From: Undaria pinnatifida
Lineage: Eukaryota > Sar > Phaeophyceae > Laminariales > Alariaceae
Direction of reading: 5' to 3'
NCBI GenBank assembly: GCA_012845835.1
Contig: JABAKD010000003.1
Location: 3,771,171 to 3,835,170 of the forward strand
DNA length: 64,000 nucleotides
Within the stretch, counting starts at the first letter, position 1, and each line of letters starts with the position of its first letter. The position numbers and the translations under genes are program-made. Shown one piece after another: positions 1-10,509 of this stretch. The notes under the pieces are model-generated. The model worked only from the letters and a program-made list of their open reading frames with translations, had not been told where the DNA came from and ran no database searches.

Positions 1-29
1 GGGCACTCTTTGTCTCCACGTATGACTCC

Positions 30-1143
30 TTACATGTGGCGCCGACTAGATTGACTTGCTATTGTGGCAGCGTTCCTCCAATCTTTCCGATATTTTTTTT
101 CGAAGCGACGCGTGAGTTGCTGTGTGCCGTCAGACTTGTTCAAAGACGCGGGGAACGGTAGAACAGAAATGCGTGGTACGTCCTTGTAAGGGAGCTTAAC
201 ATAGGCACGCCTAACCGAGTCAAGCGTGGATTTGGCTAGAGCCTCGGCGGTAGCAAGTTCGGCGGTACGCTCGCGGGTCGCGGCCAACTCCGAAGGAACA
301 GGCTTGGTGCGGTCACCCGACACAGTCAGTTTGCCTAGCCGTTCAGCGGATGAGGCAATATCCACCAGGGAAGAGGTTGCCTGCCTCTTGCCGGCTACCA
401 CTGTCACCTCGCCGTGATCCGTGTTGGAGCTCGAAGACGAGCGGGAGGAGGTTGACGAGCCGTCCCACGCTGAAGGCCCTCGTGCGCTGTTTCGCCGTCC
501 TCCGGTGCCTCCTTCCGATTTGCGACCGCCGCTCCGGTTGGTTCGGGCCTGGTTGTTCTCTTGGCGGCGCTGTGGGCCACCACCAGTACCTGACGCTTCT
601 CCCGCGGTTACACCACCGTTGCCACCTCCGCGGCGGTTGTGGTGGCCACCAACCCCCACCATTTTCCCCGTATCCCCCACGCTGGCCTCCACCACCCCCG
701 GAGTTACCACATCCACGGTTGCGGTCCCCCCGATCGCGGCGGCCACCGCGCCGCTGTTCGATGGAGCGCCTTCCTCCCAGCGCTTCCTTTGGAGTCGGCC
801 AGAGGACTGGGTCAGGGATGTCGTCGTGGGTCAATCTTGAGGCTTTGACCAAAGCGAGGGTAGGTGCTCGTCTCATCTGCCCGAAGGCGGACGTGTTGCC
901 GCGGCGGGCCCAGACTGCTCCGACCGAAAGGTCTTCCGCCTTGAACGACGACCGTCGCTCTGACGTTAGGAGGGCCGTGGCCGCTGCTACCACCGCCTCC
1001 GCCAGATTCGTCCAGAACTCGACCCTCAACGGGATAGCCATGTACTGAACGCTGCCAGACATGAAAGCGTCGCCCCCGGGTCGCGTCGCTTGAGAGGCAA
1101 CACCCAGCAGGCGCGCCGGGGACGACGCTTTCATGTCTGGCAC
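30..1143 (-). CDS. RGG-rich low-complexity reading frame, apparently frame-broken
   Basis: I do not recognise this protein. On the minus strand, a frame opening near 1143 reads GGDAFMSGSVQYMAIPLRVE, then LAEAVVAAATALLTSE, a basic stretch, and an RGG/GGG-rich tract at about 690-640. From there a second frame, shifted by one base and ending at 30, continues more plausibly: RRGGGNGGVTAGEASG, a Ser/Arg-rich linker, then an acidic-basic helical tail (ERTAELATAEALAKSTLDSV). The two frames overlap between 343 and 746. My reading is one coding unit broken by an indel, a sequencing error in the G runs, or an unrecognised intron. Composition (basic, Gly-rich, disordered, no membrane segment) would suit a nucleic-acid-binding or Gag-like retroelement protein, but no zinc knuckle or reverse transcriptase motif is visible. 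The codon-like conservation with the inverted copy at 1118-1292 is the main reason to think it was once coding. Confidence 0.35.
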
Positions 1144-1292
1144 GGTTCAGTGCATGGCTACCCTGCCGAGGGTCGAGTTCTCGGCGCATCTGGCGGAGGC
1201 GGTGGTAGCATCGGCCACGGCCTTCCTGACGTCAGAGGGGACGGTCGTCGTTCAAGGCGGAAGACCTTTCCGTCGGGGCAGTTTGCCCCCCC
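905..1292. repeat. Inverted duplication of part of the RGG-rich reading frame
   Basis: Bases 905-1080 read on the minus strand match 1118-1292 read on the plus strand closely, separated by about 37 bp. Both arms encode DAFMSG-VQ-MA, then RVEF, LAEAVVA, ATA and LTSE in order, and differ by substitutions plus at least one single-base indel after LTSE. A transcript through both arms could fold into a long hairpin. Confidence 0.85.
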
Positions 1293-3954
1293 CGTGACTA
1301 GAACTTGATTTTAGTGAACGCTGAAACTCTGTGCTGGCTTCGTTAAGCGGGGCTGTCGAAAAAAAAAAACAAACTCAACAAATGGCGTCGTCCACAGAAC
1401 ATAGGTTTTTTGGGTCGCGGGTTCAAATCCCACATCCACCATAATAAACCTTTTCAGACTTTACCCATGTCGAACTTGAAAAATAGTCTACCCGGTATGC
1501 CCAGGAATTGAAACGGCTTGGATAATTGACAGGTTTTCTCGTATATCCGGCCGACCGGGTATCCCGCCGTTTCACGGGGAAAGAGTGTAATAAGGCTTGG
1601 TTTGGGAAAGGTATTGTTTGACCTTTTGCAAGTGATCCAACGGACTGATACCCCACTAATACCTTAACAGTACTATATACCATGTACTAGCAACGTTGTT
1701 ATCGTTCTCACATTACCTCGAATAATCGATACCGCGGTCACACGACAGGCTCCAGTCACTCTAGAGTAAAGGAATACCTCAGGGAAATACACACTGCAAA
1801 CGATACCAAAAGCGGTACACGCATACTCCCGATTTCACTCTATTATATTATTCTTCTGGCGGAGTCATGAAATGCGCCAGAAATAATATACCAAGTATTT
1901 AATACCATGTACAGTATACTGAGATACAGATCAAGCCCCCACGGTGGTAGGTGTCCAGTGTTGATCCCCGAGTGGATGTAGTAGCGCTTTTGGTGTTGGG
2001 AGGCATTCTTCTATCGAGTTCCGGTGCCCTGCTCTACGCGGCCTATCCTGTTCCTTTAGGGTAATGTCAGCCTTCCTTGTGCCTAGGCAGCGAGCCTTAG
2101 AATAATTGGCACAGGAACCATGACTTTGAAGAGAACGCTTCCTAACACGTCGACAACGTTGTTCCTGCACTCGAGTGACCGGCTGTTGTTTGGTGGTCTT
2201 GAACTTCCGTGAGCTGTTTCCATTTTGCGACACGAATCCGTAATACCCGCCACCCGAAGCAAATCGCCCACGTAGAGGCTTTTGTCGTTTAGGTGTACAC
2301 GGCTAGTCACTCGCGCAAGTGGCTCAAACTGAGAAGTGACAAGGTGGCATTTCCCTTACCCTACGCAGCCTTTTCGTCAACATAATATGAAGAACCCAAC
2401 AAGAACCAACTTCTGACATAGCCTAGCAGCGACAGTCAGTGTATGCGAGTGATTCGAGGCGAGTCGAAGAGAGAGCAAAGGGCCTAACCACAATCATTTC
2501 CGCGATAACAAATAGATAAGCACGTACCATATTGGGGAGGTGGGAAGATGGGTTGTTTGGGGTGACCCTGGACTTATGTTACGCCCCTCTAGCTACGAAG
2601 GAGAACAAGTAGATAGATAACAAGAAATAAGTGCGAAATATGATGGAGATGGGATGCCTCATTTTTGAGCAGAAATCTATTTTATATACAGGGCTAAGTA
2701 TCCACGAGCGTTACATGTACCTGCATCGTCTCCCTCTGACGTGGAAAAAAGGTGCTTACACCGTATCGACCACACTGAGGACAAAACACTTGGATGGAGA
2801 TGTATTATTAGTGATAATTCTCCGTTAACTAATACGTTTGTCGCAGCACGTGTCACATGGTTACGCAGCTCTGTCTATCCGACGTAGCAACAGGTAGTGT
2901 GCATGGCAGCATGAGCTTCAACTTTCATCGTCCATTAACGCCGCCAAAGAGTAGAAAGTAACCAAGGAAAAAGTCCAGTGATGTAAAAAATTATATCCTG
3001 GATTACTGCACAAACTTCCCCCCGCTCCCAGTGTCCTTCCTCGTCAACCCCTTCGTTATCGGTTGCTTTTGCTCTGCAAAGTAGGAGTGAGTACGTCTCT
3101 TTGATTACGCTTTGCCTTTCGCGAAGTCTCCAGCTGGATAGAAATGTATAATATGGGATAACTTTATGGTAAAATGCATTGTGCACGGTGTATGAAATTG
3201 ACATAATATTTTAATGTATGTGGGCACCACAACAGGTACTGACTGCTGCACCGAGGTGTCGCTCTGGCGTCGCCTGCAAACTGATCAAGCCAGTTTGACG
3301 TCGCTGTCGACTGCCAGTGAATGACGCCAGATCGACTTTCTCTTTTCACGGAACCTGCGTCGGACCCATCCTGCCTCGGACAACCATTGTAGTATACATT
3401 TCAGCAAAACGAATTGTACACATACTTCATACTTCGTTGATGTAGCTTTGTTTCATCGATAAGGATCGCACACGAGTCACAAACCCAGGTCAAGTGGCTC
3501 CTTGGCCGTTGAATGAACATGGCTAAGACTGACCCTTTGGACAAGAAGAAGGGGACCCTATCGGAACGAGGATATCGATTCGGATCTGGTATAGGCCAAA
3601 ACAACACTCTCGACTACCGGTAAACACAGCCAAGAGTCTGATACTTGTCAGATCAGGACACCGCGCCTTCAAGAATGTTCGGTAAAGACCCAAAGTGAAA
3701 CACACACAAAGAGCATGAAAAGCGACAAACGCCATATCACCGATAAACGCCCACTGGCATCCACCAGAAAAACAAAACAAAACAAAAAATGCTATAATAC
3801 CAAACGCCCGCCCGTGACGTTGCATAAAAATGTGTTCAGACTGGAGTGTAAAAACACAACCCGAGACGTTTATACTATGGCCATCGCGTATGCTACTTGC
3901 AACTACAATAAAGCCATTCTACACTATGGTTGAAGCGCAAAGTCCCTGAGCTCC
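1293..3954. other. No gene recognised
   Basis: Only short open frames without family resemblance occur. At 1417-1441 a T-arm-like GGGTTCAAATCCCAC followed by ATCCACCA resembles a tRNA 3' half, but no matching 5' acceptor strand lies about 70 bp upstream. Confidence 0.5.
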
Positions 3955-4170
3955 TGGCATGAGGAGCTCAATATCACACCCGATGAAGATTTCGAAGGCA
4001 TTCGTTCGCACATGTGTGTGTGTGACCAAGTTTATACGCCCAATTAACAGTCCTGACAATACACCATGTACAGTCCTCGTGAAATTGCTTCACTTACCGG
4101 TCATGCTCACGTGAGGAGCTCAATCGGACACACACACAGATTATTAGTTATTTAACCCGACAACTGCAAC
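3955..4170 (+). repeat. Diverged repeat pair, copy 1 (GAGGAGCTCAAT repeat)
   Basis: This shares GAGCTCAATA, ATTTCGAAGGCATTCGTTCG and, later, GAGCTCAATCGGACA followed by ACTGCAACCCCTAC in the same order as 5815-6040. A short fragment also occurs near 27388. Confidence 0.65.
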
Positions 4171-4839
4171 CCCTACCGTTGGATGACTCTTTGTATAGGT
4201 CTCGCGTCTTTTACCTTTTCGCCCCCGCGAGGCGGTACGAGAAAAAAAACAAAAATCCAAAACGGCGCATAAAGCCTGGTGCACATGCATTGGTTGCACG
4301 TACCTGTACTGCCGGCAAACTGTGTTGTTTGCGTACAGGTGGACGACTGCTCTGCTGTTAGCGTACTGGGTTACGTTTCCAAACGCACTTAGTTGAATGT
4401 CTCGGCTGTTAATACCTGCTTTATCGCTTGTTGTGCCCAACACACAGGGAGGGTGGTCATTATTCTATTATTTACGTAGAACACCCCGATGCATGCCACA
4501 GCAACAGCTCTGTTTCTGTTGCTCGTTTTCTCTTCCAGCTGTGTAACCACGGACGCTCACCCGACAAATTTTAAAGAAGGGGGAGTTTCGCGATACGGCC
4601 GGGGCTTTTCGTGACACATTTGTTCATCCACGTGGCGTTTACCACGGATTGGTTTGCTCGATTTCGTCGAAGGTGAAAACCCGGAGATGTTCCCCTGTTC
4701 TGTGGGCGAGGCGTTCGACGACCTTATTGGGGTAGGTTGGAGCTGTGAATGTCCGCGTCCTGCTGCCCTGACATGTTTTTGGTGGTATGTGTTTGACCAT
4801 GGCTCGGGATGGGTTAGCGTCGGGTGTTCGGTGTAGATA

Positions 4840-4921
4840 TTGCTATAATATATAGCGAAGATGAGTTTCGACGAAATCTTCGATCTCACAGCTGGAGTGT
4901 ATTTTAATTTTTATAATATAT
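4840..4921 (+). repeat. R1 dispersed repeat, right-end fragment
   Basis: It contains the R1 core AAGATGAGTTTCGACGAAAT, then TTCGATCTCACAGCTGGAGT and an AT-rich end (TATAATATA). See the fuller copies at 23590-23935 and 57998-58250. Confidence 0.8.
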
Positions 4922-5814
4922 ATGAATCCATACAAATGTTCCCGTTTTATTACCTTGTCGAACAGACCCGGCACCAATCCGTTATCATCGTTCATCATTA
5001 ATCGATAGTCCGATAGTAGTGAAAGGTTTTCTGGACAATTTTTTTGCCGGAATATGTTTCCGATTTGTCGGGACATCCGATTCGACATGTATGTGCAACA
5101 CTAACCCATATGATAGAACACGTGACGTCTGTTTTGTCAAACATCCTTCAATACAGCTGCGGTGATGAGTTCGATAAATTTAGATGGTCTGTACTCATCT
5201 TTGAAAGCTGCGTGATACATCGGCCGCTCGTTTGTCCTTCTGATGGTTTCACACAACATTTAATCGATAGGGTTTGATTGGTTCAGGACTGTAGTTTGAG
5301 AGTTGGCGTTCGATGCAGTGCTGTTCTTTACAAGCGTCATGACCGGAATATGACACCATTTAACACGAATGATATTTTTTTCTCACCCGATCTAGGCAAA
5401 CCCTATCTACTAAGCAACCCAACTCCCAGCGTATATCATATTACGGAGAAGCACGACGAACGTAGCAAGGGCGGTAACACAGCAAGCACGCGTCAACGGC
5501 TAGATCTAGATGCCGTATTTCGTCGAAACTCTCGGTCTGGAGTATAGACTTATGCTACGGTAGGGGGGGGTTCCTTTGGGAGTTTGATTTTGCTGGTGTG
5601 GCTCTGCGTCACTCGCGAGTTTTGATTTTGCTGTGTGGCTTTGCGTCACTCGCAGGAAAAATTGGTGCCACGGAAGTCTTTTTTAACGAGATATCGATCT
5701 TCTTTAGAATACACCGTGATCTACGCCGCGACAAAACAATCGTCTGTTGTAGTTGTAAAGGAGAATGTTTTTGGGCGACACCACGGCAGGGGTGCATCGG
5801 ATTTTAAGAAGTGC

Positions 5815-6040
5815 GTGAGCTCGGCCTCACACAAGGAGCTCAATACCTCACGAGAGAAGCGATTTCGAAGGCATTCGTTCGAACAACCGGACGACAATCT
5901 TCTATGCCTTAGTCTTATTAGTAAAACAATACGTAGTCGTGAAGTTAAATATTCAATGACCAACGGCTAGCTGCTTACTTGAGATGAGCTCAATCGGACA
6001 AGTGCATTATTAGTTTATCCAACAACTGCAACCCCTACAA
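5815..6040 (+). repeat. Diverged repeat pair, copy 2 (GAGGAGCTCAAT repeat)
   Basis: This is the partner of 3955-4170, with ATTTCGAAGGCATTCGTTCG and GAGCTCAATCGGACA shared in order. Confidence 0.65.
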
Positions 6041-6173
6041 GGACACAAGGTTGACAGAACTGTTCAGATTTCGGAAACACTCTACTTGACCTGAAAAGGC
6101 AACCCCCACCGTCGGATATCCTTTTTCGCCCGTGAGGTACAGAGTCACCCGTACGCGTGGTGAAATAGCTTAA

Positions 6174-6255
6174 CCCCTTTACAACTGGAAACCCGTTTTG
6201 GGGGACAAAATTACTTGGCTTCAGTATAGGGAGGGGTTCGGAGGCTCTAGAGGGG
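6174..6255 (+). mobile_element. 82-bp piggyBac-like MITE, TTAA target-site duplication
   Basis: It is flanked by TTAA at 6170-6173 and 6256-6259. The ends are CCCC and GGGG. It has the same length (82 bp) and order of sequence as the copy at 33374-33455 (ACAACTGGAA near the left, TATAGGGAGGG in the middle, GGCTCT near the right). TTAA duplications and CCC/GGG ends are the hallmark of the piggyBac superfamily. No transposase is encoded, so it is non-autonomous. Confidence 0.8.
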
Positions 6256-6337
6256 TTAAAGCCGGCAGTGGAACTGGTGGTAGAGTCTGCAATAACATCA
6301 TAACATCATCATAACATCTCCCCGACTAATACCGTAG

Positions 6338-7745
6338 CCTTGTTCCGAATAAGAGTGAATGGGATTGGACCTGAGGCGAATAGGGCCTGAGGCGTGTTGC
6401 GCACGTCGCAGGGGCTCCCCGGCGGCAGCTGTTGCGTCGCAATAATAACAGGCTGACAAACAGCCACACCACGTTACATACTTTTTCGCCAAAGCGCGTG
6501 TGACAGTAAAATGGCCTGCGGCAAACTGTTGTTGCGCACGTACGAACCGTTTTACCAGGGTGCGCAACACACCCAACACACCAACCAGCACAGCGTGTTC
6601 AGGAAATGGGGATTTCTAGAACATCTGTGCGCCAGGGCAACAGCGCAACACCTGTTTTTGTCCGGGTGGTACCTGATATAGTCTATGCATGCGCAACCTA
6701 TCCAACATTTTGACAGTTGGTGCAGTGTGAGAAACCGTCAATCGTGTAACTGCATGGTGCACTCAATGTTTATATTTCCGAGCCATCTCACGTAGGGCAG
6801 CAGCAGAACGATCCTCACATCCTCCGTTGTTGATGAGCTCATTTACCGCAAAACGAGTAATGACTATGACGTCGTGCGTTTGTGCAACCCGATCAAGCGT
6901 CTGTGCCCAAGTCCTAAAACAAACTATGCCCTTGAATAAAAGGTAAGTAAATTAACCTCCGGTGATATTAATCCTTCGAGTACCTCCACCGTGGACACGG
7001 ACGTTTCGGTTCAAAAAGTGCAACCCCCTGCCGTGAGATGTCCCTTCCTGATCGGTACCTCTCCCTTCCCCGCTGCGTTCCTGTTTTCCTGTTTCTTTTG
7101 ATCTTTCGTGCTTTTTTCCTTTACGCTTCCTATTTTGTCTCTCATGTTCCCTTGACAATAATAGCCTAATGTTTTGATTTGCATTTGTTTCGTCCCCTCG
7201 TGTTCATGGGTGGCACTGCATGACCACATCACCTCGCTGGATTTTTGATGCCTATCTCGCTGTCTTGTAGTTCACGCGTGGTAAGATAGAGGTACAGCGG
7301 GTGCCTCTTTTTGTGTAACTTGTTTTCTGAACCATTAGACTAGCCCAAAATCCCCGGAATGTCTCGTTTTCACGTTTTGCAAAAAAAACAAACTCTTGGT
7401 GTAGACCAGTCTAGTATATATTATATGCCCGACCACATATATTGTAGGTCAAGATTTTATTCACCGGGGAGGTGCGATTTATAATTACTCTAAATCGGGA
7501 CTTGGGTGTGCTGTGGTATTGAGCTGCTCGTGTGAGGTTCGTCAGAAAGAAAATGTGTAGCTCTACTGTAGCATGTGTCTGATTTTGTGTCACCACAGAT
7601 TTATCTAGGAGAGGCATTGGCACGGGCACTGTTTATTTGCTGGATGAAGATGTGTGTAGACATCAGTGTGGTCGGCAGTGAAAACACAAAGCATACGCAA
7701 CATTATATTATCGTAAAGTTGGCTACAACTAAGTGACTAACTAAC
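6338..7745. other. No gene recognised
   Basis: I see only short random open frames and no repeat family apart from the F2 end at 6334. Confidence 0.5.
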
Positions 7746-7747
7746 TT

Positions 7748-8029
7748 ACAAACAAACAAACAAACAAACAAACAAACAAACAAACAAACAAACAAACAAA
7801 CAAACAAACAAACAAACAAACAAACAAACAAACAAACAAACAAACAAACAAACAAACAAACAAACAAACAAACAAACAAACAAACAAACAAACAAACAAA
7901 CAAACAAACAAACAAACAAACAAACAAACAAACAAACAAACAAACAAACAAACAAACAAACAAACAAACAAACAAACAAACAAACAAACAAACAAACAAA
8001 CAAACAAACAAACAAACAAACAAACAAAC
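7748..8029 (+). repeat. (CAAA)n microsatellite
   Basis: About 70 uninterrupted CAAA units run for 282 bp and then change to CTAA units from 8029 to about 8050. The long Cys-Leu-Phe-Val open frames on the minus strand are artefacts of this array. Confidence 0.98.
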
Positions 8030-8990
8030 TAACTAACTAACTAACTAACTGACTAACTGGAGACTGCTACTGTGTGTAGTCCAATCGACACGACGATGCC
8101 GTGCGATGTCTTACGGTCGCGCTAGGATTCACATATCACCGCTGGTTAACACCACGAGGAGGATATTTGGAACTGTTATTCTTCTCGCCGACGAAGCTAC
8201 ATAGCTAGAGCCGGCAAACAAGATAGAATTCGACAGAAGAAACCAGGAGTGATACGACGACAGCGGTCCTATTAATAGGTGTAAGGGAGACAACTTAAGG
8301 CATGTATAGACCTACACGTCGGCGGTAATGACGCGAACATCTGTGGCCATGATTACTTCACAAACCTTTTCTTGTCCGGTACACCCGTGTAGGGTCAGCG
8401 GTGAGCGCACAAAAGTAAGGGCTTAAAAAATTACACAGCAAGCAGTGCGAGTAGTAGTGGGTACCCCGAGGCCTATCACAATCGAAAACAGGAGCTATCA
8501 GGTCCATTGCGGGGTGTTTTTTTTTTCATCGGCTTATTATGTCGTTAAATTGGAAACCCCTGCTGTCACGTGTCACACGGAGGTATGGAACGATTTCTAT
8601 GGCCCACCGTTTGGCCATCGGATTCGGCATTTGGCCACGTTGGGGTTCACTTTGCTGTACAGCCTCAACTTAGACACCGATGTATCATTCATACATTCGT
8701 GATTAGTCTCCACGTCCCGACCCATATGCGCCAACCCTACTATTTACGTACCAGCTATGGCATCTGATGGATATAAGAGAGCATCTACCTACCTGGCACT
8801 CATCTGCCGTATAATACCAGTGATACAAACGACAACCCTTGATATGCAGAACGGGCTGGGCCGTGCCTACCCTGGTCATGCAGGCAACCATTGGTTGGTG
8901 AAAACAGCCGACGACATGTGCACAGGGCTAAAACACGCAAGAATACAGAGACATGAATGATCCTTGGCCATGCTTGAAAACAGTGTATAC

Positions 8991-9282
8991 CGGTCGCCCC
9001 GGTGGCGTATCAGGTTATCCTCGAGCCTGGTATAGGTCAGTTTCGTGAGTTCGAGCCCCGCCGAGTGCATACTCGTATAAATTCGTTGGGACTTTTTTCT
9101 TGTGCACAAATTGACTTGCGGAAAGCGCGAGAGCGTGAGTCAGCAACATTCGATGAACAATCGACGAGCAGTGGGATTGCTGAACCCTATGCGCGATAAA
9201 AAATGAAGGCAAGAACCGGGGAGGAGAAGGGATGACACCTGTGACCACGGCTTGTCCAGAAGCTGGAAAGTGAAAGTGTGCT

Positions 9283-9310
<28 letters not shown>
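8991..9310 (+). mobile_element. tRNA-derived SINE, full copy with poly(A)
   Basis: The head has an A-box-like TGGCGTATCAGG and, about 50 bp later, a B-box-like AGTTCGAGCCCC, as in Pol III tRNA promoters. A unique body of about 200 bp follows and then a run of 28 A (9283-9310). The sequence ATACC sits both just at the 5' border and directly after the poly(A), a possible short target-site duplication. Three further copies lie at 36585-36871, 42590-42881 and 61945-62251. Confidence 0.88.
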
Positions 9311-9313
<3 letters not shown>

Positions 9314-10030
9314 CTGGTCAGGCCACGAATGTATGGCCTGTTAGTAAACGCTGCGAGATATCACGTCTAAGCCCCACATGTTATGATGCAAAACAATTTG
9401 CAATAGATGGGATCGCTCTACCAGTGATACGCGTGCATGCTGTCACTGGTTTCCTCCATCACTCCACAGAGTGTGGCGTCATTGCGCATGGTACACATAG
9501 TAGCGGGCGCCCCTCCAACTACCCTTAATGGCATGTGACATGTATACCATGATGAGCTCAAGGCCCGTCCCAACTCGCGAAGGAAAAGACGGCGTGGGCA
9601 CATGAACCTGCGGTACGTGTACCGGCAAACCATCGTCGCTGACACTTTTGTGTACATGTGTGGTGAAAATGTGTGGGCCTGATTGACCCAATTAACGATT
9701 AGTCACCGTTTCATCATTGTTGGCTGTGGTCATGGTGGTACCAGGTCTCGTCGCTGATGTGTATCGCTTGACCGCGGAGAGGCGGCACTTGAAAAACAAA
9801 AAAAGGTAATAACTATAAACCAACTGCTTCTCCTACCCGCCTACCCCAGACCCCTCAACCCCCCACTGCCGATGCACGCGGCGTCCTGGCACAATCTCAT
9901 CAGCAGAACACAACAAATTGATTGCTGTCAAAATGAGCAGGAAACGCACAAAAAACTTTCAAGCGTAACGCAAAAGAGTTAGAAGCGTCATGACAACGAC
10001 AAACACAAAAAAGTGGTCTCGAAAACTCAC

Positions 10031-10119
10031 ATAGTAGCGTTGCATTCCGCGTCTGCAAGCCGCGCGAGGCAAAGCAAGCCCGTTACAGCTGCCGCGGCAG
10101 CCAGTGTTGCGGACGTCAT
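10031..10119 (-). CDS. Signal-peptide first exon of an unidentified secreted protein
   Basis: The minus-strand ATG at 10119 begins MTSATLAAAAAV, continues with a hydrophobic TGLLCLARLADA and ends ECNAT plus two bases at a consensus donor AT|GTGAGT (10030-10025). This is 29 codons plus 2 nt. A short N-region, a hydrophobic core and an Ala-Asp-Ala cleavage-like site are what a secretory signal peptide looks like, and the donor has the same GTGAG form as the epimerase donors. The upstream 10120-10260 is GC-rich and pyrimidine-rich on the coding strand, plausible for a promoter or leader. I could not find the next exon with certainty. A Cys-containing segment at about 9860-9885 reads CQDAACIGSGG but its phase does not fit. 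The protein family is unknown. Confidence 0.5.
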
Positions 10120-10509
10120 AGCCGTCTCGTTCGAAGGATATATCACGCAGAAGAGCGGAGCGTAAAGTGGAATAGGAGATCGGGGAGGAAGTGGTTCCGC
10201 TTGAGCGCGTGCAGTATCTCTAGCGCGGTACTTGTAGTACTAGTGGGCGACGCGAGAAGAGCAGTGTCGGTGGAGAGCAGATGTCAGATCCGGTGGAGCG
10301 ATGGGATAAAAAGTTACACACTGCTGTATTTTTCGTATGAGAAAAACAATGCTGTGGTGAAAGGTTGGTGGTGGGGGCCGTGGCTGAAAACCTTTAATGG
10401 AAAAAAAAGCATCTACCTCGAGGTGATTGTTTGGTGCCGGTATTATGTGCTAGCCGGAACCAAAGGCACTATGGCGACAACCCGCACTACTCGCCAAACC
10501 AGCTGAAGA

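Larger units (their letters stand above)
5535..6334 (+). repeat. F2 element with internal insertions
   Basis: The left end is GCTACGGTAGGGGG and the right end TACCGTAGCC, giving short inverted termini. Inside are two copies of the GCGTCACTCGC motif near 5600-5655, the 5815-6040 GAGCTCAAT repeat, the typical F2 segment GAGGTACAGAGTCAC near 6135, and the 82-bp TTAA-flanked MITE at 6174-6255. The element has therefore been inserted into at least once. Confidence 0.6.

Noticed and set aside
1417-1441. tRNA gene suggested by GGGTTCAAATCCCAC and a CCACCA end
   Set aside because: The upstream 70 bp contain no acceptor partner, D-arm or anticodon arm; at most a decayed 3' half or SINE piece.
7703-8027. 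Cys-Leu-Phe-Val repeat proteins on the minus strand
   Set aside because: They are translations of the (CAAA)n array in all three frames.
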